Below, piece after piece: positions 24,399-33,220 of a DNA stretch of 64,000 nt. The stretch comes from Cryptomeria japonica (Eukaryota; Streptophyta; Pinopsida; Cupressales; Cupressaceae), in NCBI RefSeq assembly GCF_030272615.1, contig NC_081405.1, forward strand, positions 20,537,047 to 20,601,046, read 5' to 3'. A program made the translations under genes and the position numbers. How positions within the stretch are numbered: the stretch's first letter is position 1; every line of letters starts with the position of its first letter. Under the pieces are notes generated by a model. It was not told the origin of the DNA. It did no database searches and saw only the letters and a list, made by a program, of their open reading frames with translations.

Positions 24399-25277
24399 AT
24401 GATCCTATCTCTAAGTGAACCTAGAACACCCAAACTTGATATTCCTATAGTTCTTGAGAAGGAAGTTCTTCCTTTGAAAGATAAAACTAATGTCTTTCCT
24501 CAAGAAGATTCCCAACCCATCCCTATGAATGTGACTATGCCTATATCTAATAAACTTCCTAAAAGTAGACCTATACCTCCTCGTCATGATGGAATTGGTC
24601 TCCTTCCTAAACCAAATATTCCTCCCTTATATGGAGCAGTTCCTCCTCCTTCCTCTTATGGAGAGAAGAGACCTTCCTCTTCTCCTATTATTCAACCTAA
24701 GAGACCACAACCTAAACACCCAAGTGATAAGGATGAGAACATTCCTCCTCCTCAATCTTCTCAACTTCCTACTAAGACTAGACAAAATCGTTCTGCACGA
24801 GAATGCCGACGAAAGCGTCGTCTTAGAGCTCAGGCAGCTGCTTCTCAAACTTTGCAATCCCCAAAAACACCTTCAGCCAGTATTATTCCATTTTCTCCTC
24901 AGCCGACGATTGAGCCGAAATCTCCTAAACATAAGATGCATGATGGTCTTGATCCTGTGCGAGTTAAAGATCCTATTTTTATAAATCTTGATGATGATAT
25001 AGATGAAAATGTTATTCATGATGAAAATGTTACTTCTATTCATTCTGATAGTGAATATGAATATGTTGATGTTGATAACCATTTATCTAACGAATTTTCT
25101 AAAGCACTTATCCTAGCTCCTAGACAAGAACAACGTGGCTCGGAACATGAACATGGCCCTTGTTTGGATCTTGTGATAGCTCCATCTGCTGTGTTGGATG
25201 TTCCTCCTCTAGCGTGTTTTCTGCCTTCCCGAAATATTGATCAACAAGATCGGAAGGTAGATGACGTGCTAGACTAG
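24399..25277 (+). CDS. Unrecognised 292-aa protein of element H
   Basis: An intact frame from ATG 24399, 36 bases after the primer-binding site, to TAG 25275-25277. I recognise no domain: no gag zinc knuckle, no protease DTG/DSG, no RT motifs. Composition changes along the chain: N-terminal half rich in Pro and Ser (PPPSSYGEKRPSSSP), then a strongly basic block around residues 128-147 (TRQNRSARECRRKRRLRAQA), then an acidic stretch around residues 197-228 (DDDIDENVIHDENV, SDSEYEYVDVD). It sits where a gag gene starts in autonomous elements. A basic nucleic-acid-binding or nuclear-localisation role is possible but is inference only. That it stayed open while the rest of the element lost its coding capacity suggests either youth or a use. 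Confidence 0.6.
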   Translation: MILSLSEPRTPKLDIPIVLEKEVLPLKDKTNVFPQEDSQPIPMNVTMPISNKLPKSRPIPPRHDGIGLLPKPNIPPLYGAVPPPSSYGEKRPSSSPIIQPKRPQPKHPSDKDENIPPPQSSQLPTKTRQNRSARECRRKRRLRAQAAASQTLQSPKTPSASIIPFSPQPTIEPKSPKHKMHDGLDPVRVKDPIFINLDDDIDENVIHDENVTSIHSDSEYEYVDVDNHLSNEFSKALILAPRQEQRGSEHEHGPCLDLVIAPSAVLDVPPLACFLPSRNIDQQDRKVDDVLD

Positions 25278-26011
25278 TTTCATTAGCATAGCAGACTCTC
25301 TCCTCCTCTCTTGATCTCTTTTGTTACTTCTTCTATGTGTTATTCTCATTCTTCTATTTGTTGTCCTTAGTGTTGTCTACTTGAGGATGATGCAAAGCAT
25401 TGAGATCTCTTTTGGTCTCTCTCATGTTGACTCAAAAGACACATGTGTTCCCTTCTTCTAGGTGACCTTCCTTGATTGGGGAATGAAGAACAATTATGCA
25501 TACATACATATGATATACATGAATTATCATACAGCATACTGACCCCAAGGAAAGCGAAGTCACCTTGTGCTTTGTGTTTTGTGTCTATTATCCTTGGGCT
25601 TATCTCACACTTGGGGGCTAAATCCTTGCGATAACGTGCTCCTTTCTCATTTCTTATATGTATCACTACCTTAAAGCAATCTCCCCCGATGAGGCATGTG
25701 CGATCGCTTTAACGTAGGGGGGCATACATCCCGTTCATATCTTTTCAAGATACTTGAAAATTTCTTGACAAATTTAGCTTTGCCTTGAAAATTTTTGATA
25801 TCTTTCTTGCATGACTCATAGTGAGGGAACCTTACTACTGACAGTCATGGTTCTCCCTCGTGATCTTCCCTTTTACTTTGTCAATCGAAGTCGTAAGATC
25901 CTTAGTCCACTGGGGGCTTGGTGTATCTTGCCTCCTTGACGTGGTGAAAGTCTCTTAATGTTGTTTCCTTGTACTTTACCGGAAGTATGAGCGTACGCTT
26001 ATACTCCCGCT
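25278..26011 (+). other. Non-coding 3' internal region of element H
   Basis: No frame of note. Contains three polypurine-like phrases of the type 'TGGGGGCTTGG / TGGGGGCTAAA' at about 25612, 25910 and 26016; only the last adjoins the LTR. Confidence 0.6.
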
Positions 26012-26026
26012 AAAGTGGGGGCTAAA
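26012..26026 (+). other. Polypurine tract of element H
   Basis: AAAGTGGGGGCTAAA directly before the 3' LTR. Confidence 0.85.
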
Positions 26027-27262
26027 TGTAGCGTCCTAAAATTGCGACACTTGCAATTTCGACTGCATTTGGGTCTTCACGATGGCGGCGCAACGTTGAA
26101 CCTGAATGGAGACCCCGAAACCTGTTTACAACACCAAAAACTGCATTTTTCTGCACCTTGGCCTGATCCCTCCTTGCACCCTGCTGTCCCGGGAGGTGGG
26201 ACCATGGTGCCCAGCGCCCTGGTCCCTAGCCCTATTTTGGGCCCGGCCTCTTTTGGGCATCAGGTCTTTAAGTTTGCAATTCGGGAAATAATGTTTCCTG
26301 GTCGGCCTAAGGTTGGAAAAATCAGTCTATCAGCCCTAATTGACAAGTATATAAACTACATTTCCTCTTCCAAAAAAAGGGAGGAAGACATATGTGTGCA
26401 AAAGGCAGAAGCGATATTCAAACATTCAAACATTCAAACATTCAAACATTCAAGCATTCAAGCATTCCTTCAAACAATTGAGCATTCTAAGTCTCCATTC
26501 AAGGCTAGGTGTTGCATTCAAGACAAGGATTCAACCATTGAAGAGGAGATCACATACAACATACAACATACAACATACAACATACAACATACTACATACA
26601 TTACACCTTCGCATGTAAGAATACAAACATTCTTACAACAAGGTATCAGTACTTGTTTACATTACAAACATTTACATTTACAGCATTCTCATTTCTTGGT
26701 TAATTCCAAAACCGGGGTTTGACCTAAAGGCAAACCCCTAATCCCTAACCCCCCAATCGTCCTCTCTTTTCTGTGTGTAGGTTGCAGGTATGTGGCTGTA
26801 ATTGAAGATCTGGAATCCTTGTGCAGAGACGAACAGATCCCCCTTCGTTTCGCGGATTTTTCGGAGGATCGTGTGCACGCCGAGCGCCATCGTCCCGTCA
26901 ACTTTCGCTCAAATTTGCAGGACAGCACCGTCTCGACATTTTACTGCTAATTCCAGGTCCGCAGCTTCATCCCGTATCCCTATCTCTGTTTATAAGTGAA
27001 TCTTTCCTACTTTACATGCATTCCTAGTTCAATCATTCTATCTACATTCTTTACAAAAGAGGGTATCTTTGATGTCTTAACCCTTGAAACTCATTTAGAA
27101 TCCAATCTTGCATTGCATGGGATTGGATCTTGTGGGTTTCAACCCCTCTTTTGAATGTAAAGTATCCCCTAAGTGAAAACCATCAACCCTAGTGACTCTC
27201 CCTTCTCTCTCCTTGGAGTTGGGGAGGGGAGAACAACTAGGGTTCGATTTTTCCGCTTTACA
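26027..27262 (+). repeat. 3' LTR of element H
   Basis: TGTAGCGTCC ... CGCTTTACA, then the GCAGA duplication. About 15 bases longer than the 5' LTR owing to the two short tandem repeats. Confidence 0.93.
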
Positions 27263-27267
27263 GCAGA

Positions 27268-27590
27268 TATGACTGCAAAGGCATTACAAGCAGTCTGAGG
27301 GGGAGAGATGGTGCAATAGCTACTACAACTATTAGCGAAGCTAGATGGGATGATAACACAACTGACATGAGTGTAGGCTGATGTCACCCAACTTATATGG
27401 GAGAGGGATATGGCGAGGCAGCTATTGATTCCAACTGGTATGACACAGGTTCTCAATGAGATTATGGCTGCCCACACACAGATTAAGTCGATGGCTCAGA
27501 AGACACAATACCATAGGGATTTATATCATCGAGTTGTGCTTGTGGAGAAAAGAGCCACTTCATATACTGAGAGCACCAGATCTTGATGTT
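27268..27590 (+). pseudogene. PMD pseudogene of element B, C-terminal part beyond element H
   Basis: Removing element H and one copy of GCAGA rejoins the coiled-coil region in phase. The continuation (MTAKALQAV, later WERDMARQL and YHRDLYHRVVLVEKRA) resembles the end of the element A protein (AETAL ... YWRDLYYGVVPADQRA). Contains several stops. Confidence 0.65.
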
Positions 27591-28429
27591 CACAATAATA
27601 GACATCAGGGGGATCAATAGGCATGTGTGCTCCTTAGCCTCCACTAGCAGGACCCTCAAGAGGATGGGTGGATCCAAGTGCTGACAAGGAGAGAACTAGA
27701 TAGCTCATGGACTCTCACAGTTTTGATGACCCTCCGGGAATGTATTTCATTGTATTATGATTGGACACATCATTATTTGTTGATATATATATGAGATGAC
27801 TCATGATTTTTTGTGGTGATTTATTTATTCGCTACACCTCCTCAACTGTCTTTTACCACAGGGTGACAATATCGCTACACTATGAGAAAGGGATAATAAC
27901 TCCTGAAACCTTACTCAGAGGCATATGCATTGCTTATCATGAGATAATATCCTCTACCAATAATCTACTTTCCTCTTCTTCTTGGTATATATAAATTTGA
28001 ATCAATCAAGGCGTTGAAGTCTTGACACTCACTAAGCATTCTATAAAGATTCCTTATTTTTGATATGGCTTAACTAGAATTTTTATCAAAAGAGAAATCC
28101 TCCTATTAGCTTTTCATCAAAACTGATGCTGCCATTTTCCTTTCCCATATGCCATTTTTAGACCAAATCATCCTTTTCAAAATTCTTAGTAAGTTTTTTA
28201 TTCACATGTTTGTCCTTATCTCACTTTTATGTACCACCAAGATAACTTCCCTTTTTGATGCAAACCAATGATCATCCACACCCTACACGTCCATAGTTTC
28301 ATGGGATCGGTCATACAACTTATTTTGGATTCATTTAATCAATTCACCACAAAATAATTTCCTTTCAGTTTTTCAAGATCACCCTCAATCTTCTATTATG
28401 GAGATTTCCCAATCTCAACCAACACCATC
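27591..28429. other. Tail of element B and unassigned sequence
   Basis: 27720-27830 resembles the region downstream of the PMD gene in element A. From about 27840 to 28430 I see no gene; it may be the 3' untranslated end of the minus-strand LINE to the right. Confidence 0.4.
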
Positions 28430-28830
28430 TTGGGGACAATCCACATGGGATGATCGATCTTGCTCAATCATGTTCACCAATTTCGGCCATAAAATTGGTG
28501 AATCTTCCACAATTTCCAACTACTCACATTAACACCAATATTTGGTAAAAAATCAGTTGCTTTATTTGATTCATAATAGATATGGGTAATACTGTAGTCC
28601 TTAAATGCTTTTAAAATCTAATTAATTCTATTCACCCAGGGTTTCAACTTCCAATTTTTGGTTTGTCCTTTAGCCATTGTGTTTTACACAAATACGAGAA
28701 TCTCCCTCAATATCAACCTATTGTATTTTTTTTCTCTTTACACATCCATAGACCCCTGGCCAACGCTTCCATCTCTACCTTGTTATTAGTAGCCAAACCA
28801 AGAGATTAATAAAGAATCCATGCATAGTTG
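28430..28830 (-). pseudogene. LINE RNase H, C-terminal part (left of the solo LTR)
   Basis: Minus strand reads LGLATNNKVEMEALARGLW (catalytic Glu block), then EGDSRICVKHNG and a tail ITHIYYESNKATDFLPN, with several stops. It is the direct continuation of the RNase H fragment at 31426-31520; the two were split by the insertion at 28831-31420. Confidence 0.8.
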
Positions 28831-29650
28831 TGTTGACGTGGCTAAAGTCGCATCGCTACAACTCTATCCGGCCAACACATAATAGAATATTCTCATCGAG
28901 TATCCTATCCTATCTTGTATAAGGAATCCCTAATGCTGCTTTTAATCGATCAAAGGGGACAACCTCAAGGTTCCAAATGTTAGTTCTTGATTGCGGGATA
29001 AACTCAACGGTCGATGTGTTTTGCTGGGAGCACAAGGGGCCTTACGTTTTGCAACAAGTTGGTCTGTTGCTATTCTCAGACTGAGAAATAAAAGAAAAAG
29101 AGAATGGTTTAGGGATCCTAAGGAAAATGATAAGAATGACTAGTGTAGCGGGTAGACATATTTTCATTAATAGATTCTTGTTTCGCCAGAGGCACCCTCA
29201 CGACTAGACAAGAACAATGCAATCTCCAAGGGATGAAGGATTTTCAGACCGGAGACACTCATTTAGGCGCCCAATTCTGGCGCAGCCTAAGACGAACACT
29301 TGCAGTTGAACTAAGAACAATTTGGGTTCAAACTAACCATGCACGATGACCTACAATCAACAAGCCCCTAGTGGTATGAACCTGAAATGCATCAAATACC
29401 CCTCCACATTTTGCCATTAAAATCACAGAACTCTAATTCTAACTAGTTCAAAGAAACCATGCAAATAGAAGAAAACAAAGACACCAAACACCATATTTCA
29501 ATGTTTATATATTTGCTTCAGCTGCCATTACAACAATTTCAACAACATTTCTATGCTACTCCTAATTTGAAAAACGCAACTACTTCTAACTCCTAGAAAT
29601 CTAACTAGAATCTAACTATCTAACACTTCACAAAAGAAAGGCCTCTGCCT

Positions 29651-29656
29651 TTTATA
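29651..29656 (-). promoter_or_regulatory. TATA box (TATAAA) inside the solo-LTR-like insertion
   Basis: Minus strand phrase atcTATAAAaggcagagg, typical of an LTR U3/R border. It would leave about 800 bases of R plus U5. Confidence 0.5.
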
Positions 29657-30239
29657 GATTTTGCAAACTGAACCAGAGGCCAGGATTGACTGCATCCAAG
29701 GGTTGAAATCTACCTTCTAGAAGTTGGCAACTTTAACCCATGCCTACTCAATTCTTAGTTATCCCTTCAACACCTTCTCAACTGCCTACCACTATTTGGC
29801 TTTAATTTGGTCTAATAGGTAGTTGGAAACAACTGACCTGTATCCCCTTTGTTTCAAAATATCTTGAGCAGGACCCACAAGTAGCTTTACATTAAACAAT
29901 TCTAGTTCTTTAAAAACTGAACTTCTGGAATTAAATCCAGCAGCGTATCCTTCTGGGAATGCATATTTTGTAGCATTTTGAATGTTCTTCGGTCTTTGGT
30001 CTCGGTGGTGGAATTCAACTTGTCATCCAACAACACACTTCCCAATGCTTGGTTTCGATCTCGCGCTCCTGCATCTTCTTCTCCAGCTTCCGACACCTGG
30101 CTTTGATCTTGTGTTAAGTCATCACTTTAGCTCCTCTCGATGTCGTTTTCCTGCAAACAATCAATTTCACCTTTAATCAATCAATTTGAAAAATTAATTA
30201 AATTAATTTGATAAATATTAAATTTTCAAATGTCCTTTG

Positions 30240-31340
30240 GTTACGAGGAACTTGGTCTTGAAAGCCAAGATGCAAGAATTTTAAACGCATAATGTCAAAT
30301 TTGGGTTTAATTGAGCAATTTGAGCGAACTTCATGCCTTGGTCCTTAAACACTCTTTGCGATAGATGGAATTCAGGCACTCTACCCGGAATGAGCGATTT
30401 GTTCCATTCCTTACAAAACATATAAAATGCCGAGCTTGTTTATTTCTTACAAAATTGAGAAAATCACTGAACTTTACAATACCCCCCTTTACTTAAAAAA
30501 ATTGGGCCTTTTGGTGGGTTAGAGCGATTTTTGCCTCCTTAGCCTTAAACGCCTAATCTTTTGGCATGAAATCAGCTATATTGGAAGATTTGCGTGAACC
30601 TTTACCTGAACACTTTAAAATGCCCTTTTTTATAAATTTTGGGCGAATGAAGACTTTTGTGCGATTTTTCCTTCTTGGTTTTCGGCCATTTGGGCTGAAT
30701 TGCACGAATACTTCTCTCTTTTGAGTTTTTCGGCTATAGAGCTTATTGTGCAATTTGGAGTTTTTTTGTGACTTTTTATTATGTGACCTTTTGTCTTCAA
30801 ATTTCGGCTAATTGAGTCGAAAAGTTCAAATTTCGTTTTGAATATTAAAGTGCCTTTGAGAAAATTCAGCCATTTGATCCAGAATGCGCGATTTTGGAAT
30901 GCAACGCAAGGTTTCTTTTTACGCCTTTCACTTTACTGATTTTCAAATTTTTGAGGATTCGCGCGAAGTTTAGGATTTGGTTTGAACGCCCAACTTCAGG
31001 AATGAATTTCTGACAAATTAGTTATTTTGCACGATTTGAAGTTCACAAATTTTGGCCTGAGAAGGGTGTTTCGGGCCTTTATTGGCTTCTGCGAGCTTAG
31101 GCATTTAGTGTGGAGTGAGCTATTTTACAAACTTCGAGCACTTTTCCCCTTTTGCATGATCTAAACCTTTTGCCTTAAGTCTTGAAATTTCGGGCCTTTG
31201 AGCCAATTTTGCAAGTTGTTTTTAATTTCGGCCTTATTGACTCATTTGTACGGATTTACTCCTCTTTTGAGTTTTCGGCCTATGGGGAGAAATGGTGAAA
31301 TTGGGAAGAATTCAGAGGCAACGAAAGGATTGAATTTTGC
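30240..31340. repeat. Quasi-periodic degenerate region
   Basis: The phrases 'tttcggcc', 'ttgagc', 'gcgattt' and 'ccttt' recur every 50-70 bases in a loose order, many times. It looks like a very old tandem array within the solo-LTR-like insertion. Confidence 0.4.
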
Positions 31341-31425
31341 TTCGGGCTTTCTCTCATATGAAGACTTCAAGCACGGGGGTCCCATGTCCAAGACGGGGTG
31401 TGTGTGCAGAACGCACAAGAAGTTG

Positions 31426-32205
31426 CCATAACTGTCTCGAATGATGTAGCTAATCCCAACCTCTCTAAGGTTGCCCTTGGTAACCCCATCAAAATTTAGC
31501 TTGTATCTTTTGACTTTTCAAGTTGTCCATTGGGCTTCTAACCTCAAATTTTGCTTCCCAGTTATATTGCCCGATGGTGGCTTGAGTCTTGACCAAACCT
31601 TTTATATTTCTTTATCCCATTTTGACATTACTCAATCTTCCTATTGATGGCCTTTGCATTAACCACTTCACTTATCACTTCCTCAATTTTTTGAAATGAT
31701 CAATTCCATTGTCATTGCCTTATCACAAAATATTATTTTGTTCCTTTCTTTCCAAATTTGTCATATGACCATAAAGGGACACACAATCCATATATCCCCC
31801 CACATCAATCTTTTCTCAAAGGAGAGCCAACCACTCAAGAACGAGAAAAGAGTATCCAGTATGATCGAACACCATCCTATGGAATCCATAAGACAATCCC
31901 AACATTGTGCTATGAATGGACACCATACAAGTAAATGATTGGTTGATTCCTCATTTGTGTAGCACATAGGACACACACTTGGTCCTTCAATCCCCACATT
32001 CTTGAGCATGTCACTTGTCAAAGTACAACCATGTAGACTATCCATTGGAATGCTCCCACACGAGGAGCTACACTTTTATGCCAACATAATCCTAATGGCC
32101 ATCCAATCTTCCATTTTTCTTCCTTTGCAACATGTAACCAAATTTCATTGTATAATCTCTAGATTTAGAGGCACACCAGATGATTCCATCCTCTTCATTA
32201 GATAA
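31426..32205 (-). pseudogene. LINE reverse-transcriptase C-terminus, zinc-binding domain and start of RNase H
   Basis: Minus strand: remains of the pre-zinc-finger segment (EDGIIWC, SKSRDYTMKFGY), then a zf-RVT-like domain CPMCYTNEESTNHLLVWCPF at about 31895-31965, then KLNFDGVTKGN and RDSYGN of the RNase H, where it is cut at 31420. Frameshifts and stops. The upstream part of the LINE (endonuclease, RT core) is not visible beyond 32205, so it is 5' truncated or lost. Confidence 0.82.
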
Positions 32206-33220
32206 ATTATTATTTTTATATCACCAAATTATTTAATCATATTTTTTTATTATATTCCTTCTTATCTTTATTCTTGAAAAAAAATGTACTTTATGTAAGG
32301 ATACTTTAAATCCCCATAATTATTAATATTAGATTGATATTATTCTTATAGCATGACAAGATAGACAAATTGATTAATTAATTAATTAAATGTATAAACG
32401 AAAAAATAAATAAAATAAAAATAAAAAATGATAATAAAATATTTAAACACGTCAAATTAAAGACTTCTATTTTAAAAATAATATAACCTGCATACATGAT
32501 TGTAATCAAACAAAATATTTAAATTATTTTTGTCTCTAACTATAATCATATAGAAGTTTGGAGCCCCTAATATTAAAGTACACCACACTATGGGGCCCAT
32601 TTCCCTAATAACTGTGCATTTATTTGGTATATTAATTGTGTACCGTTTTCTTGTTGCTCAGGCGAATGAGGCGGCGACACACTGATCGATAGCGACCTGA
32701 TCTAATGGAATTACAAGAGAAGTAGAAGTATGACAGCGCATTTTATTAAGTCAATTTTCCATAATCTTTCAAGATTCCAGGTTCTCTCGGTCGGTGCTGT
32801 TATCTCTATTTATACCTAAGTTGTACTGTGTTGTGACCCGTGAGTCAGCATTTTGTCCAAGGATGGATTAGGGCAGAATGTTTGACGATTCAGACTAACA
32901 CAGGGTCTTTAGACATTCCTAGCTGGCTTATGCTTCGGCACGATTCCGGTTGAAAAAGACAACCCATTATATTGGGTGTTTATCTTGTATAGGTTCTGGC
33001 ATAATCAGATGGAATTTAGACTACCCATTACATTGGATTTTAGTTTTGTATTTGTTTTGACATAATTCAGATTGAATTTGGGTAACCCATTGCGTTGGTT
33101 TCTAATTTACACTAGGTTTTGGCATAATTAAGACGGGAATTAGTCAATCCATCTCATTGGATGTAGTATCGGGTTGTCTTTTGGGATAAATTATTGAGTT
33201 CAGAATTGCAGGCAGAAGAA
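32206..33220 (+). other. Upstream region of the BTB gene (AT-rich DNA, probable 5' UTR with intron, short repeats)
   Basis: 32206-32640 is AT-rich with no gene. From about 32650 the sequence is less AT-rich and may be transcribed leader. TTGCAG at 33206-33211, ten bases before the ATG, would serve as the acceptor of a 5' UTR intron; the donor was not located. Four imperfect units of about 60 bases (32938-33175) contain the phrase 'cataattnagatnggaatt...acccattncattgg'. Confidence 0.4.
32938..33175. repeat. Four diverged tandem units of about 60 bp just upstream of the BTB gene
   Basis: Units begin near 32938, 32995, 33055 and 33117; the shared cores are 'ggcataat' and 'aacccattncattgg'. Confidence 0.6.

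Larger units (their letters stand above)
23121..27262 (+). mobile_element. Element H: complete non-autonomous LTR retrotransposon (4142 bp)
   Basis: Two LTRs (23121-24341 and 26027-27262) flank a 1685-bp internal region with a primer-binding site, one ORF of 292 codons and a polypurine tract. GCAGA duplications at 23116-23120 and 27263-27267. No protease, RT or integrase, so it depends on another element for movement. By eye the LTRs differ by about 23 substitutions (nearly all transitions) plus two short tandem-repeat length changes, about 2%, so the insertion is much younger than its host element B. Confidence 0.95.
20610..27830 (-). mobile_element. Element B: internal 3' part of a second Tat-type element with antisense PMD gene
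   Basis: Same layout as element A read in the opposite direction: LTR, polypurine tract, leader similar to A, antisense TATA box, PMD pseudogene, then a tail resembling 6650-6720 of A up to about 27830. The pol part is missing. Element H (23121-27262) is inserted inside the PMD region. B cut the LINE on its left near 19397. Confidence 0.75.
28831..31420 (-). repeat. Solo-LTR-like insertion, 2590 bp, splitting a LINE RNase H
   Basis: Flanked by AGTTG at 28826-28830 and 31421-31425. Removing it with one AGTTG restores the LINE RNase H frame (RDSYGN followed by YAWILY and SLGLATNN), which fixes both edges. Minus strand runs TCTTGTGCG ... CGTCAACA; the first dinucleotide would be a mutated TG. 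A minus-strand TATA box lies at 29651-29656. No protein-coding domain is evident, apart from a short coiled-coil-like minus frame near 30000-30110 (CRKLEKKMQEREIETK). A solo LTR of a large-LTR gypsy family is the best reading; a non-autonomous element of another kind is not excluded. Confidence 0.65.

Noticed and set aside
26015-26722. Open + frame of 235 codons
   Set aside because: Lies entirely in the 3' LTR of element H and reads through short tandem repeats; the matching frame in the 5' LTR is differently broken. Not a gene.
33194-33220. Upstream extension of BTB exon 1 with a TTG start
   Set aside because: No ATG, and the stretch contains a likely splice acceptor TTGCAG; ATG 33221 is preferred.
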